NCBI GenBank assembly: GCA_014799665.1
Contig: JAAVHP010000029.1
Coordinates: 62,001 to 126,000 of the forward strand
DNA: 64,000 bases
Direction: 5' to 3'
DNA from: Clostridiales bacterium
GTDB taxonomy: Bacteria; Bacillota; Clostridia; Christensenellales; Pumilibacteraceae
Below, one piece after another: positions 17,826 to 26,786 of the stretch (positions within the stretch are counted from its first letter, which is position 1; each line of letters begins with the position of its first letter). Below the pieces are notes generated by a model that was given only the letters and a program-made list of their open reading frames with translations, was not told where the DNA came from and searched no databases. The translations under genes were made by a program, and so were the position numbers.

Positions 17826-18299
17826 TTACGCGATATTAAGAAGCATTACGCCAAGAATGGATACGATGAACGCGAATATAGCGAAGATCTCGACGAGAAC
17901 GAGCATAGGTATAGCGTGACCGATCTGGTTATCCTGCTTGCCTACGAGGTTGATGCAGCCGATAGCTACGTTGCCCTGCATGATAGCCGAAACCAAGCCG
18001 ACTATCGCTATGGGCATACAGAACGCGAATATGATCCAGCCCTGCGCGTCGGTAAGCGTTATCATTTCGCCGAAAACGTTAAGCTTGATCATGGTCATGA
18101 ACGCAACGACGAAGCCGTACAAGCCCTGCGTGGACGGCATGACCTGCAAGATCATTGTCGTGCCGAACTTGTCGGGTTGTTTACTGAGGAGCGCCGACGA
18201 CGCCTGTCCCGCGCGACCTACGCCGATTGCGGATCCGATACCGGATATGATGACGGCAAGCGCCGCGCCCAAGATGGCATAAAAATTGCCCATACTCAT
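17826..18299 (-). CDS. ntpK: V-type ATPase membrane rotor subunit K, Na+-type binding residues
   Basis: 157 residues with four transmembrane helices, the fused double-hairpin form of subunit c. By alignment from memory with Enterococcus hirae NtpK (Na+ ligands around L61, T64, Q65, Q110, E139), the corresponding residues here are M54, T57, Q58, Q108 and E137. The pattern PSTQGLYG and the single essential Glu in helix 4 are clear. This supports Na+ coupling rather than H+. It lies between ntpI and ntpE. Confidence 0.94.
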   Translation of the reverse strand: MSMGNFYAILGAALAVIISGIGSAIGVGRAGQASSALLSKQPDKFGTTMILQVMPSTQGLYGFVVAFMTMIKLNVFGEMITLTDAQGWIIFAFCMPIAIVGLVSAIMQGNVAIGCINLVGKQDNQIGHAIPMLVLVEIFAIFAFIVSILGVMLLNIA

Positions 18300-18364
18300 T
18301 TTTCTTTCTCCTTACAATGAGTGATTTATGGTAAAACCTTTTAAGGTATGACCCGAATTGATGA

Positions 18365-20371
18365 TTAATTGTAGCGAATATATTTGGTACGACTACCGAG
18401 CGGCGTGAACAGTCTGCCGCCGCCTTCGTAGAACTTTCCGTAAAATTCAAGGAATTGAAGTCGCGCGTCGTGAACGTATGCGCTGAGCACTCCCAGCGCA
18501 AGATTGAACGTATGCAATACCGCAAGCACAATTCCGCCGACCACATATCCCGCAACGGGAATATCCATGAGTATACCGCCCAAGCGGTTAAACGCAAGAC
18601 CTATCGCGCAGCTTGCAAGGCACAGCCCGAACAAACGGCAGTACGACAACAAGTCGGACAGAATGTTGACGAGCCCGTACAAGCCCTTGAATCCGCCTAC
18701 TACCTTGCCGAACACGTTTTTGCTGTTACGCCCGCCGAATATCAGTATGAGCGCAACGCCGCTAAGCGCAAGCACGAGCGCCGCAATTTTAAGGCTCGAC
18801 GGCGGCGTGAAGTCTATCGTTATTCCCAGCATGGGCGCGAGCGACGGAAGCATACCGATAACCAAACAAACAAGCGCCGCGAACAAAAGTATTATAGAGC
18901 CGCAATCGAATATTGCCGAGAACGGCTTGCCCTGCTTGCACAACGCAACGAACTTTATTACAAAGCCCGTGACCAATTGCAAACAGCCGAAGCCTATGCT
19001 TAGCACTAGAAGCAACAACGGTTTATCGAGCGGGTTTAATATTATAGCAACGTCGGTATCGAACTCTATCGAGAAATAACCGCCGAACAGCACGCCCCAA
19101 ATTATCGCCGAAATGCCGCCCATGCCAACGAGAAGCGCCAATCGCTTGATCCCGCCGTCGAACTTCTTGCTCGTGCCTATGACAAGCCCCGCAATCGCAA
19201 GAATAAGCCCGTAGCCCGCGTCGCCTATCATTATGCCGAAGAACAGGAAGTAGAACACCGCCATAATCGGGTTGGGGTCTATCTCCTTGTAGTTCGGCGA
19301 GCTGTACATATCGGTTATTTGCTCGTACGGTTTAACTACCTTATTGTTTTTAACGAGCGTAGGCGGTTCGTCCTTATCCTCGGGCGCAAGCAGCTGCACC
19401 AATACGGACGGATACGCTTCGGTAAGCTTATCTGCCGTAGACTGAGCAATGCTCTCGGGCAGCCAACCTTCGAGCACGAACACGCTGTCCGTCTTGACAA
19501 ATTTTTGCTCGGCTTCGCTGCGCTCTATATCGAGCCCTACGCAGTCGTAGAGTATTCGCAATTCCTTAACGTACTTTTCATATTCGAGCGCCTTTTTGGT
19601 AAGCTCGACGGTCTGACGTTTTATGTCTTCGAGTTCCTGTTCGAGCGCAGTAAGCTTTTGAAGCGCGGTGCAATCGTCCGCGAACGGGCAAATGGAATAC
19701 CCGAGCGCCGACAACGCTTTATCCACCTGCTCCAAAACCGCCGCCTTGCACACGGCGACGACAACGCCCTCGCGCTCCTCGTATGCGCACGGAAGCTCGT
19801 TTAGAGAACCTTCCACCTCGGCGCTGCCGCCCGAGTACACGGAAATAACGACCGAACCCTTGCGAAGCTCTGATAAAACGAACGGAACGCTCTCATACGG
19901 TTTGTACGCCGAAATCGTGCTTTTAATATTATTGGCGCGCGACGAGCAATCGGCTATATCGAACGATATTTGTTGGAGCTCGTCGACCACGTGAAGTAAT
20001 TCGTATTCTTTCGCCGCAGCGTCCGAAAAATCGGCTTTGGTTATGAGCGTTCTGCCGCTCGAATATTTCTCTTTGGATAATGTATAATCTATCGGCTGCG
20101 CCTTGCCGTGCTTTACGTCTTTTTCGTTCTCGTCAAGCGCTTTACTCATAAAATTATGCCGCGCTTTAAGAAAGTCGAGCGCGAACGCAATATTACTCTG
20201 TTTGAGTTTAAGCTCCTTGTACGCGTCGACGGAGCCGCCCGTCTTGCCGTACGGCAAAGCGTCGGTTGCGCGCGCCTCGAACAAACCTTCCTCGGTAAGC
20301 CGATCGATTATTTTGTTTTGCTCGCGCTTCAATCCGACTACGCGGACGTGCGACACTTTGGCAATCGCCAT
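18365..20371 (-). CDS. ntpI: V-type ATPase membrane subunit I (a-subunit homologue)
   Basis: 668 residues. The N-terminal half (about 1-340) is cytoplasmic with coiled-coil stretches that contact the stator stalks. The C-terminal half has about eight transmembrane helices, beginning around PIMAVFYFLFFGIMIGDAGYG, a conserved segment of the family. It forms the static ion half-channels next to the K ring. Three bases separate it from ntpF. Confidence 0.95.
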   Translation of the reverse strand: MAIAKVSHVRVVGLKREQNKIIDRLTEEGLFEARATDALPYGKTGGSVDAYKELKLKQSNIAFALDFLKARHNFMSKALDENEKDVKHGKAQPIDYTLSKEKYSSGRTLITKADFSDAAAKEYELLHVVDELQQISFDIADCSSRANNIKSTISAYKPYESVPFVLSELRKGSVVISVYSGGSAEVEGSLNELPCAYEEREGVVVAVCKAAVLEQVDKALSALGYSICPFADDCTALQKLTALEQELEDIKRQTVELTKKALEYEKYVKELRILYDCVGLDIERSEAEQKFVKTDSVFVLEGWLPESIAQSTADKLTEAYPSVLVQLLAPEDKDEPPTLVKNNKVVKPYEQITDMYSSPNYKEIDPNPIMAVFYFLFFGIMIGDAGYGLILAIAGLVIGTSKKFDGGIKRLALLVGMGGISAIIWGVLFGGYFSIEFDTDVAIILNPLDKPLLLLVLSIGFGCLQLVTGFVIKFVALCKQGKPFSAIFDCGSIILLFAALVCLVIGMLPSLAPMLGITIDFTPPSSLKIAALVLALSGVALILIFGGRNSKNVFGKVVGGFKGLYGLVNILSDLLSYCRLFGLCLASCAIGLAFNRLGGILMDIPVAGYVVGGIVLAVLHTFNLALGVLSAYVHDARLQFLEFYGKFYEGGGRLFTPLGSRTKYIRYN

Positions 20372-20374
20372 ACC

Positions 20375-20743
20375 TTACTTCTTGCTCCCGAGAGATTTGT
20401 ATAGCTCGTCGATTCTTTTCGCTATATCTTTTTGCTTGGATTTAACGAGCGCGTCGCCCTTTTCGTGCGCGGCTTTAAGCGCACGGGCGCACTCGGCTTC
20501 CGCCTTGTCCGTGGCTTCCTTAAACGCTTCCTCGCGCGCCGAAGCCATAAGCTTCTTACTGCTCTCGCGCATATCGCGCTCGCGGATGCTTCCCGCCTGC
20601 TGAACGGCTTTAACGTTTTCCGCCGCAACGGCGATAATCGACTTAGCCTGTTCCTCCGCCGACATAATGTCCGACACGGCGGACAACAGCTCGGCGTCCA
20701 GCGATTCTCTATCCTTGTACTCGACCGCTTCGACCTTAGCCAT
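20375..20743 (-). CDS. ntpF: V-type ATPase stator subunit G/H (NtpF)
   Basis: 122 residues, nearly all one Ala/Glu/Lys-rich coiled coil, as expected of the peripheral-stalk partner of subunit E. No other motif is expected. It starts the ntp order, and its start codon lies within the end of rpiB (8-base overlap), so the operon is co-transcribed from upstream of rpiB. Confidence 0.85.
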   Translation of the reverse strand: MAKVEAVEYKDRESLDAELLSAVSDIMSAEEQAKSIIAVAAENVKAVQQAGSIRERDMRESSKKLMASAREEAFKEATDKAEAECARALKAAHEKGDALVKSKQKDIAKRIDELYKSLGSKK

Positions 20744-21176
20744 TGTTCTCGTATCCTGTGATCTTATTTACGCGGTTAGCGTGCCGTCCGCCCGCAAACT
20801 CGGTCGTGGCGAACGCCTCAACGATACTAAGCGCGGTGGCGGTATCGGTATTGCTCGCGCCGAGTGCAAGAACGTTCGCGTCGTTATGCTCGCGGCAAAG
20901 CCGACCCATATCGACCGAAGTGCAAAGCGCGCACCTAACGCCTTTTACCTTGTTGGCGCAAATGCTCATGCCGACGCCCGTCTTGCAAATCACAATTCCG
21001 CGCGCGTTACTTTCCGCCGCAACCTTTTTGGCAACGGCAAACCCGTAGTCGGGATAATCGACCGACTGCTCGGAGTCGGTGCCGAGATCGGTAACGGCCT
21101 CGCCCAAGCCTTCGAGCTTTTTTATTACGGCTGCCTTTAACTCCAAGCCGCCGTGATCGCACGCGATATAAAACAT
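20736..21176 (-). CDS. rpiB: Ribose-5-phosphate isomerase B
   Basis: 146 residues from ATG 21176. A GTG two codons earlier overlaps the GAGG site and is less likely. The family motifs are clear: YIACDHGGLELK at the start, the DYPDYG segment, and GIVICKTGVGMSICANKVKGVR with the active-site Cys. It interconverts ribose 5-phosphate and ribulose 5-phosphate. It heads the V-ATPase operon. The neighbours tsaC/ywlE/rpiB recall the Bacillus ywlC-ywlE-ywlF order. Confidence 0.95.
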   Translation of the reverse strand: MFYIACDHGGLELKAAVIKKLEGLGEAVTDLGTDSEQSVDYPDYGFAVAKKVAAESNARGIVICKTGVGMSICANKVKGVRCALCTSVDMGRLCREHNDANVLALGASNTDTATALSIVEAFATTEFAGGRHANRVNKITGYENNG

Positions 21177-21211
21177 AAACACCTCGATACAATTAGTATA
21201 TCTACGCCCTT

Positions 21212-21240
21212 ATTATATCATTCTTTTAGAATTTTGTCAC
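21212..21240 (-). promoter_or_regulatory. Promoter of the rpiB-ntp operon
   Basis: GTGACA (21235-21240) and TATAAT (21212-21217) are spaced by 17 bases on the minus strand, about 30 bases before the rpiB ribosome binding site. Confidence 0.7.
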
Positions 21241-21334
21241 GCGTTTTTAATTAAGTTACACGTCGTTATTCGCCGTGCGCCCTTATTCTGAGCATACATT
21301 TTAAAGATTAATTTACGTACACTCCTATAATAAT

Positions 21335-22054
21335 TTATAAATCCTCACTGTGATATGGCGTCGATCCAACGTGTATACACGGGAAATATCTATTGTCTAC
21401 TTTGGCGGCAGGGTCGTAATCGAATTCTTCCAATGATACTAAGTTAAAGAATTTATCGCCCCTTTTTACGGCAGGAATCGAGAAACCGTTTCTGGGATAC
21501 AATAAGTATCTTTTATCATCACCCATGACAATATCTTTATAATGACTTCCACTACAATATTTAATTTGTCCTTCCCTGTCTACTTCATAAAAATAATGAT
21601 CGTAATATGATAATTCATTTCCATACTCATCATACACTATCGACCAATATCTTCCGTCGGCAAAATTAGGCAAGTCTATTTCTTTCGAAAGCCTGTAACG
21701 GTACCTTTCTTCATCTACTCTGCTTGCTATCGAATACATACCGAAACGCCCCAACATTTGCAATAGCGGGTAAGAATTTTCAATTTGAATATAAATACAA
21801 CCGTAAGGCTCAAACTCGACCAAACAAAAATTAGCAAACTTATCGTCGGCGTCGTACAGCGGATACACCGTGTATCCCGTGTATTCGCTGTCTTTTCCCA
21901 TAAAACGCTTTTCCACGCGCTTGGATATTCTTTGAACGTGCTGTTCAACGGAAAAGTCCGACGCATGTTGCCCGCGAATCAATAAGCCGATTACTATCCC
22001 GATAGCAACCAATATACAAATTATGATTATAGTTTTCTTTTTTGGTTTAGTCAT
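21335..22054 (-). CDS. Membrane-anchored hypothetical protein
   Basis: 239 residues from ATG 22054 (preceded by GGGGTGGT); an in-frame ATG lies five codons upstream. A basic start and one hydrophobic helix (about residues 8-26) would anchor it with the rest outside. The extracytoplasmic part is rich in Tyr, Asp and Glu with no family I recognise. It is AT-richer than both neighbours and splits the usual ywlE-rpiB adjacency, so it may be a later insertion. Confidence 0.65.
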   Translation of the reverse strand: MTKPKKKTIIIICILVAIGIVIGLLIRGQHASDFSVEQHVQRISKRVEKRFMGKDSEYTGYTVYPLYDADDKFANFCLVEFEPYGCIYIQIENSYPLLQMLGRFGMYSIASRVDEERYRYRLSKEIDLPNFADGRYWSIVYDEYGNELSYYDHYFYEVDREGQIKYCSGSHYKDIVMGDDKRYLLYPRNGFSIPAVKRGDKFFNLVSLEEFDYDPAAKVDNRYFPCIHVGSTPYHSEDL

Positions 22055-22175
22055 AGCACCACCCCACATGAAATTTTCACTACTCCATGATTTTATCTTT
22101 ATATGAATATTTAGGGTATATTATATACTAAACTTTTATCTTTGTCAATTGGTTAAATCTTTTTATTCCTCTCCG

Positions 22176-22652
22176 CTATTCGCCGCGCTTTTCGGCGAGT
22201 TTCTCGTCCGCAAGCTCCAAAATTTTATCGAAGCCCGACTTCATTGCGGCGGCGCATTCAAGGTATGCGGGCGTGGGATACCCGTACGGATCGGGTATGC
22301 GGTGCCCTATCAAATCGACGTAAGAAATAGCGTTATCGCTGTCGCAGCGCATGGCGTGTTCATCCGTCATGCCGATAATGAGATCGCCGTCGAGCGACAT
22401 TTGCACGGTGAACACCCGTGCCTTTCTCTCGGGGTTGAATTTAACACCGAGCGTGGTAAGCGCTTCCGCCGCCTGCGGCGTCATGATATCGCCCTTTCCC
22501 GCTTCGAGCCCCGCGCTCGTAACGTTAAAATCGCCGCTGCGCTTCTTTTGTTTAAGGTAGTCCTTGAACAAAAATTCAGCCATCGGCGAACGACAGGTAT
22601 TGCCCGTACAAACGAATATAATGCTCAATTTGATTTTACTGTTTTCAGCCAT
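22176..22652 (-). CDS. ywlE: Low-molecular-weight phosphatase, YwlE (protein-arginine) type
   Basis: 158 residues. The P-loop CTGNTCRSPMAE starts near residue 15 and the general-acid loop is DPYGYPTPAY near 118. In this family a Thr in the loop (CTGNTCRS) is known from Bacillus YwlE to favour phospho-arginine, whereas tyrosine phosphatases have CLGNICRS. It may therefore reverse McsB-type arginine phosphorylation. No mcsB is in this window. It follows tsaC closely, as in Bacillus. Confidence 0.88.
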   Translation of the reverse strand: MAENSKIKLSIIFVCTGNTCRSPMAEFLFKDYLKQKKRSGDFNVTSAGLEAGKGDIMTPQAAEALTTLGVKFNPERKARVFTVQMSLDGDLIIGMTDEHAMRCDSDNAISYVDLIGHRIPDPYGYPTPAYLECAAAMKSGFDKILELADEKLAEKRGE

Positions 22653-22672
22653 AAACCACTTATAATTCCTAA

Positions 22673-23659
22673 TTAGATAATGCTTCCCCCGCTGAGCTTG
22701 ATAAGCCGCGCTATGAGCGACGATCCTATGCCCTCGGGGTCGACGCCTTCCGCAATGATTGTTTCGTAATGCTCGGCGTCGGCGGAGCGGAGCGACGCAA
22801 AAAGATTATGCGCGTACGCCGCGTAGTCCGCGCCGACCGTGATCACCTTTCTGTCGCCGTAAGCTTTACGGTTGCCGTCCAAGCAAAGAATAACGGACGA
22901 AACGCCCTTTTCCACAAGATAGTCGTAGCGCGAAATAATGTTGTCCGTCATGCCGTCGTAATACGCCGAGAACAGCACTTCGGCATTTGGCGTGTAAGCC
23001 GACTGTTTAACGTTCTCCCGCTTCATTGTGACGGGACCGATAACACGCTCTATGCTCTCGACGGTCACGCCGCCCACGCGCAAAATTACGGGCGGAGTGC
23101 AGCGCACGTCGACGATCGTGGACTCTATGCCTATCTCGGTCTGTCCGCCGTCGAGGATATATTTTATCTTGCCGTTAAGATCGTCCTTAACGTGTTCGGC
23201 GAGCGTGGTGCTCGGCTTGTTCGAGGTATTTGCGCTCGGCACTACTACGGGCGAACCCGTAAGCTCGATAAGCTTTTGCGCTATCGGGTTGTCTGGAATA
23301 CGCACCGCAACCGATTGACTGCCCGCAGTCACGATATCGGGCACGCAATCGGCTTTGTCCATGACGAGGGTCAGCGCGCCCGGCATGAACTCGTCTATCA
23401 GCTTTTGCGCCGAAGGCGTAACGTTTTTTACCACCGTTTTAATTTGGGATTTTTTTGCTACGCCGATTATCAGCGCGCGGTCAAGCGGTCGACCCTTAAC
23501 GTCGTATACCTTTTTGACCGCTTGCGGATCGGTGGCGACTGCGCCAAGCGCATACACCGTTTCGGTCGGGAACGCAACCAGCCCGCCCGCTTTAAGCTCG
23601 GACGCGCATCGCATAATATTGAGATCGTTAGGCTGTAAAATTTCGGTATGATTATCCAT
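22673..23659 (-). CDS. tsaC: Threonylcarbamoyl-AMP synthase, SUA5/YwlC type
   Basis: 328 residues from ATG 23659, chosen for the AGAGGA site 8 bases upstream. The YrdC/TsaC domain occupies about residues 10-210 (GGLVAFPTETVYALGAVATD, VPSANTSNKPSTT) and a Sua5 C-terminal domain follows. It makes threonylcarbamoyl-AMP for the t6A modification of ANN-decoding tRNAs. The stop codon lies within a short AT-rich motif also seen at the ends of whiA and hprK. Confidence 0.94.
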   Translation of the reverse strand: MDNHTEILQPNDLNIMRCASELKAGGLVAFPTETVYALGAVATDPQAVKKVYDVKGRPLDRALIIGVAKKSQIKTVVKNVTPSAQKLIDEFMPGALTLVMDKADCVPDIVTAGSQSVAVRIPDNPIAQKLIELTGSPVVVPSANTSNKPSTTLAEHVKDDLNGKIKYILDGGQTEIGIESTIVDVRCTPPVILRVGGVTVESIERVIGPVTMKRENVKQSAYTPNAEVLFSAYYDGMTDNIISRYDYLVEKGVSSVILCLDGNRKAYGDRKVITVGADYAAYAHNLFASLRSADAEHYETIIAEGVDPEGIGSSLIARLIKLSGGSII

Positions 23660-23712
23660 TGTACGATTCCTCTGTCGCAAAACAGCAAGGGCGCATACGC
23701 ACTCTTTGTATA

Positions 23713-23741
23713 ATTCTAACACAAACCGACGATAATTTCAA
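23713..23741 (-). promoter_or_regulatory. Promoter of tsaC
   Basis: TTGAAA (23736-23741) and TAGAAT (23713-23718) are spaced by 17 bases on the minus strand. The divergent gene starts at 23744. Confidence 0.6.
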
Positions 23742-23743
23742 GC

Positions 23744-24490
23744 ATGAAAAGCAAGTTTGCGAAATTTATCGATAACTCTCTCGGCGCATTGCTCATATTC
23801 GCCGCGGCGTTCGCCGTCATGCGGTACTACACGACATTCGACCTCGCCGTGTTTTCGGCGATCTCGATCACCGCGTGCGCGCTACTTCTATCGAGCTTTA
23901 AGAGTAAAACCGCCGTAGGCAAGCAGAAGCTGTCCGCTGCGGCAACGAATATGTTTTACGATTTTATGTTCATGAATGAGCAAGCACCCGCCAAGCTCTT
24001 GCACGCGGGGCTTATTAAGCTCGAACCGACGGCGGTACGGCGCGGCGCGGGCGTGTACCTGAACAGCACGGCGGCGTTTTGCTGTTTCTCGCCGCCGAAC
24101 AAGCAAACGGTAGCGCGGTGCATAGCCAAGGCAAAGCACTACGGCGCGAAAAAGGTCATACTTTTATGCAACGCTCCGCCGCAGGACGCCGTCGACGTCG
24201 ACGGCATAAAAACGGTATACGTAAGCGGCGAAAACACCTACGCCCTATTCGCCTCGCTGGGCGCGCTGCCCGAGCACAAGTTTTTACCGACGAAAAAACG
24301 CCGACGGGATATATTGGTCGGCGTGCTCGGCAAGGACAAAATCTTAAAGTATTTAATTCTATCGGCGGCAATGTTCTGTATAACGGTTTTCGTATCGCGC
24401 TCGGTAATAACCTTCGTTTGCGCGTGCGTTTGCGCCGTACTCGCAGCCGTGGCGATCGCAACAAATATTGTTAAGTTAATTAAGAATTAA
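23744..24490 (+). CDS. Membrane protein with central soluble domain, unknown
   Basis: 248 residues. Two transmembrane helices at the start (about 12-50), a soluble middle of about 140 residues, and two more helices at the end (about 205-245). The middle has a Rossmann-like or nuclease-like strand pattern (GAKKVILLCNAPPQDAVDVDGIKTVYVSG) that slightly recalls restriction-endonuclease-fold domains attached to membrane proteins, but I see no convincing catalytic set. It is transcribed away from tsaC. Confidence 0.65.
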   Translation: MKSKFAKFIDNSLGALLIFAAAFAVMRYYTTFDLAVFSAISITACALLLSSFKSKTAVGKQKLSAAATNMFYDFMFMNEQAPAKLLHAGLIKLEPTAVRRGAGVYLNSTAAFCCFSPPNKQTVARCIAKAKHYGAKKVILLCNAPPQDAVDVDGIKTVYVSGENTYALFASLGALPEHKFLPTKKRRRDILVGVLGKDKILKYLILSAAMFCITVFVSRSVITFVCACVCAVLAAVAIATNIVKLIKN

Positions 24491-24525
24491 TAAATATAAT
24501 TTAAAAATTATTAAGCGCTTCGCGC

Positions 24526-26061
24526 TTACATCATTGGTGCGATAAGTCGCAGAATACTTCGCCAAAGCTTAGTAATAATCGTAACATCCATAACCTCGTC
24601 GTGCTGCATTTGTCGGCTCTTATTTTGCGTGTCGATAAAGTCTTTTTTCATATCGGCGATACTATCCACGTTATACAACAGCGCGCCGTCCTCGTAATGC
24701 AGATAGAACGAGCGATAATCCATATTGCACGTTCCTATGAACGCGCGCTCGTCGTCGACGATAACCATTTTTGCATGGATGAACCCGGGCGTATACTTAA
24801 ACACCTTGACGCCTGCTTTGACAAGTACGGGAACGAACGACTTGGTCGTTTGGTAAACGATCTTCTTATCGGGAATTTTAGGTATTATGATACGCACGTC
24901 CACGCCGGCGAGCGCGGCGTTTACGAGCGCGGTCTGAATTTCGTTATCGAGTATAAGATACGGCGTGGTGACGTACACGTATTTTTTTGCGGTCGATATA
25001 AGATTAATGAACGCGCTCTCTATCAAGTGATCGTCGCGCCCGGGACCCGACGACAGCGGCTGAACGTAGCCAACGGCTTGGGGGTCAGACGAAAGCGGCA
25101 TGAGGTATTTATAGTAATCGAGCCGCACCTTATTGGTAATGCTCCAAAACGACAGGAACATTACGGTAAAGCTCCACACTCCGTCGCCCGTGAACCTCAT
25201 GTGCGTATCCTTCCAATGCCCGAACCGCACGGTCTTATTGGCGTACTCGTCGGCGATATTATTTCCGCCCGTGTACGCGATATTCCCGTCAATGACCGTG
25301 ATCTTACGGTGCGAACGGTTGTTAAGCCGCATATCGAAGGACAGCGTTATCTTATTGAACGGCAGCACCTGCACGCCGCCCGCGCGCAGCCGCTTAATGC
25401 CCTTTTTGGGCAGAGTGAACATACTGCCCACGTCGTCGTACATGAGCTTTACATCAACGCCCGCTTGCGCGCGCTCGATAAGCGCGGCTTCGATCTCGTC
25501 CCAGACCTTGCCGTGCTCGATAATAAAATATTCCATGAACACGAACTTTTGCGCCGCGCGGATATCGGCTATCATGTCGGGGAACATATCGTCGCCGAGC
25601 GGATAATACTTGGTCGCCGTGCCGCCGTAAACGGGATACGATCCCGCATTGAGCACGAGATCGGCGCACGTGGTGTCCGTGGGATTGAGCAAACCACGCC
25701 GACCAAGTAAATCGGCATTGGTCATGTTGAGAAGCACCTGCGAAACGTCTGCGGCGCGACCAAGCCTTTTACGCACTCTGCGCGGCGTATGCTGACGACC
25801 TATAAACAAATATATCAAACACCCGAACGCGGGAAAAACCAAAATCAATACGCACCAGGACAGTTTGTAGCTCGGGTTAATGTCACGCGATATTATATAC
25901 AAACAAACTATACCGCCGAAGAACAACAGTACGAGCCATATCCACCAATAAAATGCCGTAGCAAAAAGTATCATAACGACTATGATAGCTATTTGCAGTA
26001 AAAACGACAATACGGTTATCGCCGCTTTTTGCGATAGAAGTTTAAGAAGCTTTCTAAACAT
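24526..26061 (-). CDS. cls: Cardiolipin synthase (phospholipase D superfamily)
   Basis: 511 residues. Two N-terminal transmembrane helices, then two HKD motifs: HRKITVIDGNIAYTGGNNI near residue 247 and HAKMVIVDDERAFIGTCNMD near 429. It condenses phosphatidylglycerol molecules to cardiolipin at the membrane. It is a single gene, with the terminator of the zinc-ribbon gene just upstream. Confidence 0.95.
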   Translation of the reverse strand: MFRKLLKLLSQKAAITVLSFLLQIAIIVVMILFATAFYWWIWLVLLFFGGIVCLYIISRDINPSYKLSWCVLILVFPAFGCLIYLFIGRQHTPRRVRKRLGRAADVSQVLLNMTNADLLGRRGLLNPTDTTCADLVLNAGSYPVYGGTATKYYPLGDDMFPDMIADIRAAQKFVFMEYFIIEHGKVWDEIEAALIERAQAGVDVKLMYDDVGSMFTLPKKGIKRLRAGGVQVLPFNKITLSFDMRLNNRSHRKITVIDGNIAYTGGNNIADEYANKTVRFGHWKDTHMRFTGDGVWSFTVMFLSFWSITNKVRLDYYKYLMPLSSDPQAVGYVQPLSSGPGRDDHLIESAFINLISTAKKYVYVTTPYLILDNEIQTALVNAALAGVDVRIIIPKIPDKKIVYQTTKSFVPVLVKAGVKVFKYTPGFIHAKMVIVDDERAFIGTCNMDYRSFYLHYEDGALLYNVDSIADMKKDFIDTQNKSRQMQHDEVMDVTIITKLWRSILRLIAPMM

Positions 26062-26107
26062 ATCTATATAAAGTATTGTATCACATTAAAAGAAAAATAA
26101 CAACGTA

Positions 26108-26132
26108 AAAAAGCGCATAAATCGCGCTTTTT
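26108..26132. terminator. Terminator after the zinc-ribbon gene
   Basis: AAAAAGCGC pairs with GCGCTTTTT across a 7-base loop immediately behind the stop codon of the gene at 26135. Confidence 0.75.
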
Positions 26133-26134
26133 CC

Positions 26135-26659
26135 CTACTTCTTTCTCCGCTTAAACGGGTTATTCATTCCGTAATGCTTTTTCTCGCCGTCGTCTGTTTT
26201 CTGCTCTTGCGGGGGCTCCTCGGGCGCGTCGTCTATATCCTTGAAAATTATTTCGGGGTCGGGGTCGTCGCTGTCTACCATCTCGACGTCGCGCACCTCG
26301 ACGACGGGGCCTTGCTTTTTACCCTTCTTGGTCGGCTGTTCGTGCACTTGCCTTTGCGGTCTTACGTCAAACCCGAACAGTCCGCCCAAAAGATCGCCTA
26401 TCGGGTCGCCGAATAAGCTGCCGAACAGACTGCCGAACGGGTCGCCCATGCCGAAATCGGAATCGTACTCGTCGTAGCCGTACGGATGCGTTAAATACAC
26501 GTTGCACGGATCAATGACCTTGGTTTCGCTCTGCTCACGCTCTTTCTCGCGCTCGGCTTGCTCCTTCTCGTCAAAGACCGTAAGCTCGCTCGCCTCGTAA
26601 CCGCAACGTATACATTTATTCTTTTTACCCATGTCATAGCCGCACTGCGGGCAAATCAT
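26135..26659 (-). CDS. Zinc-ribbon protein, unknown
   Basis: 174 residues. An N-terminal zinc ribbon (CPQCG near residue 3, CIRCG near 16) is followed by an acidic helix, a Gly/Phe/Asp-rich low-complexity stretch (FGSLFGSLFGDPIGDLLGGLF), and an acidic then basic C-terminal tail. It is probably a flexible adaptor or scaffold. It has its own good promoter and AGAGG site. Function unknown. Confidence 0.7.
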   Translation of the reverse strand: MICPQCGYDMGKKNKCIRCGYEASELTVFDEKEQAEREKEREQSETKVIDPCNVYLTHPYGYDEYDSDFGMGDPFGSLFGSLFGDPIGDLLGGLFGFDVRPQRQVHEQPTKKGKKQGPVVEVRDVEMVDSDDPDPEIIFKDIDDAPEEPPQEQKTDDGEKKHYGMNNPFKRRKK

Positions 26660-26695
26660 AACACGCCTCTTTCTTTACTCTATACTCTATTTCTT

Positions 26696-26725
26696 ATTAT
26701 ACACCCTTGTAAATCGATTTGTCAA
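26696..26725 (-). promoter_or_regulatory. Promoter of the zinc-ribbon gene
   Basis: TTGACA (26720-26725) and TATAAT (26696-26701) are spaced by 18 bases on the minus strand. Confidence 0.75.
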
Positions 26726-26729
26726 CTAC

Positions 26730-26768
26730 AAAAATGCGGTGAACGACATTGCTGTTTCGTTCACCGCA
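26730..26768 (-). terminator. Terminator after the CotH-family gene
   Basis: A perfect 12-base stem (26735-26746 with 26757-26768) is followed on the minus strand by five T. Confidence 0.8.
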
Positions 26769-26786
26769 TATCTTTAACGATAAAAA

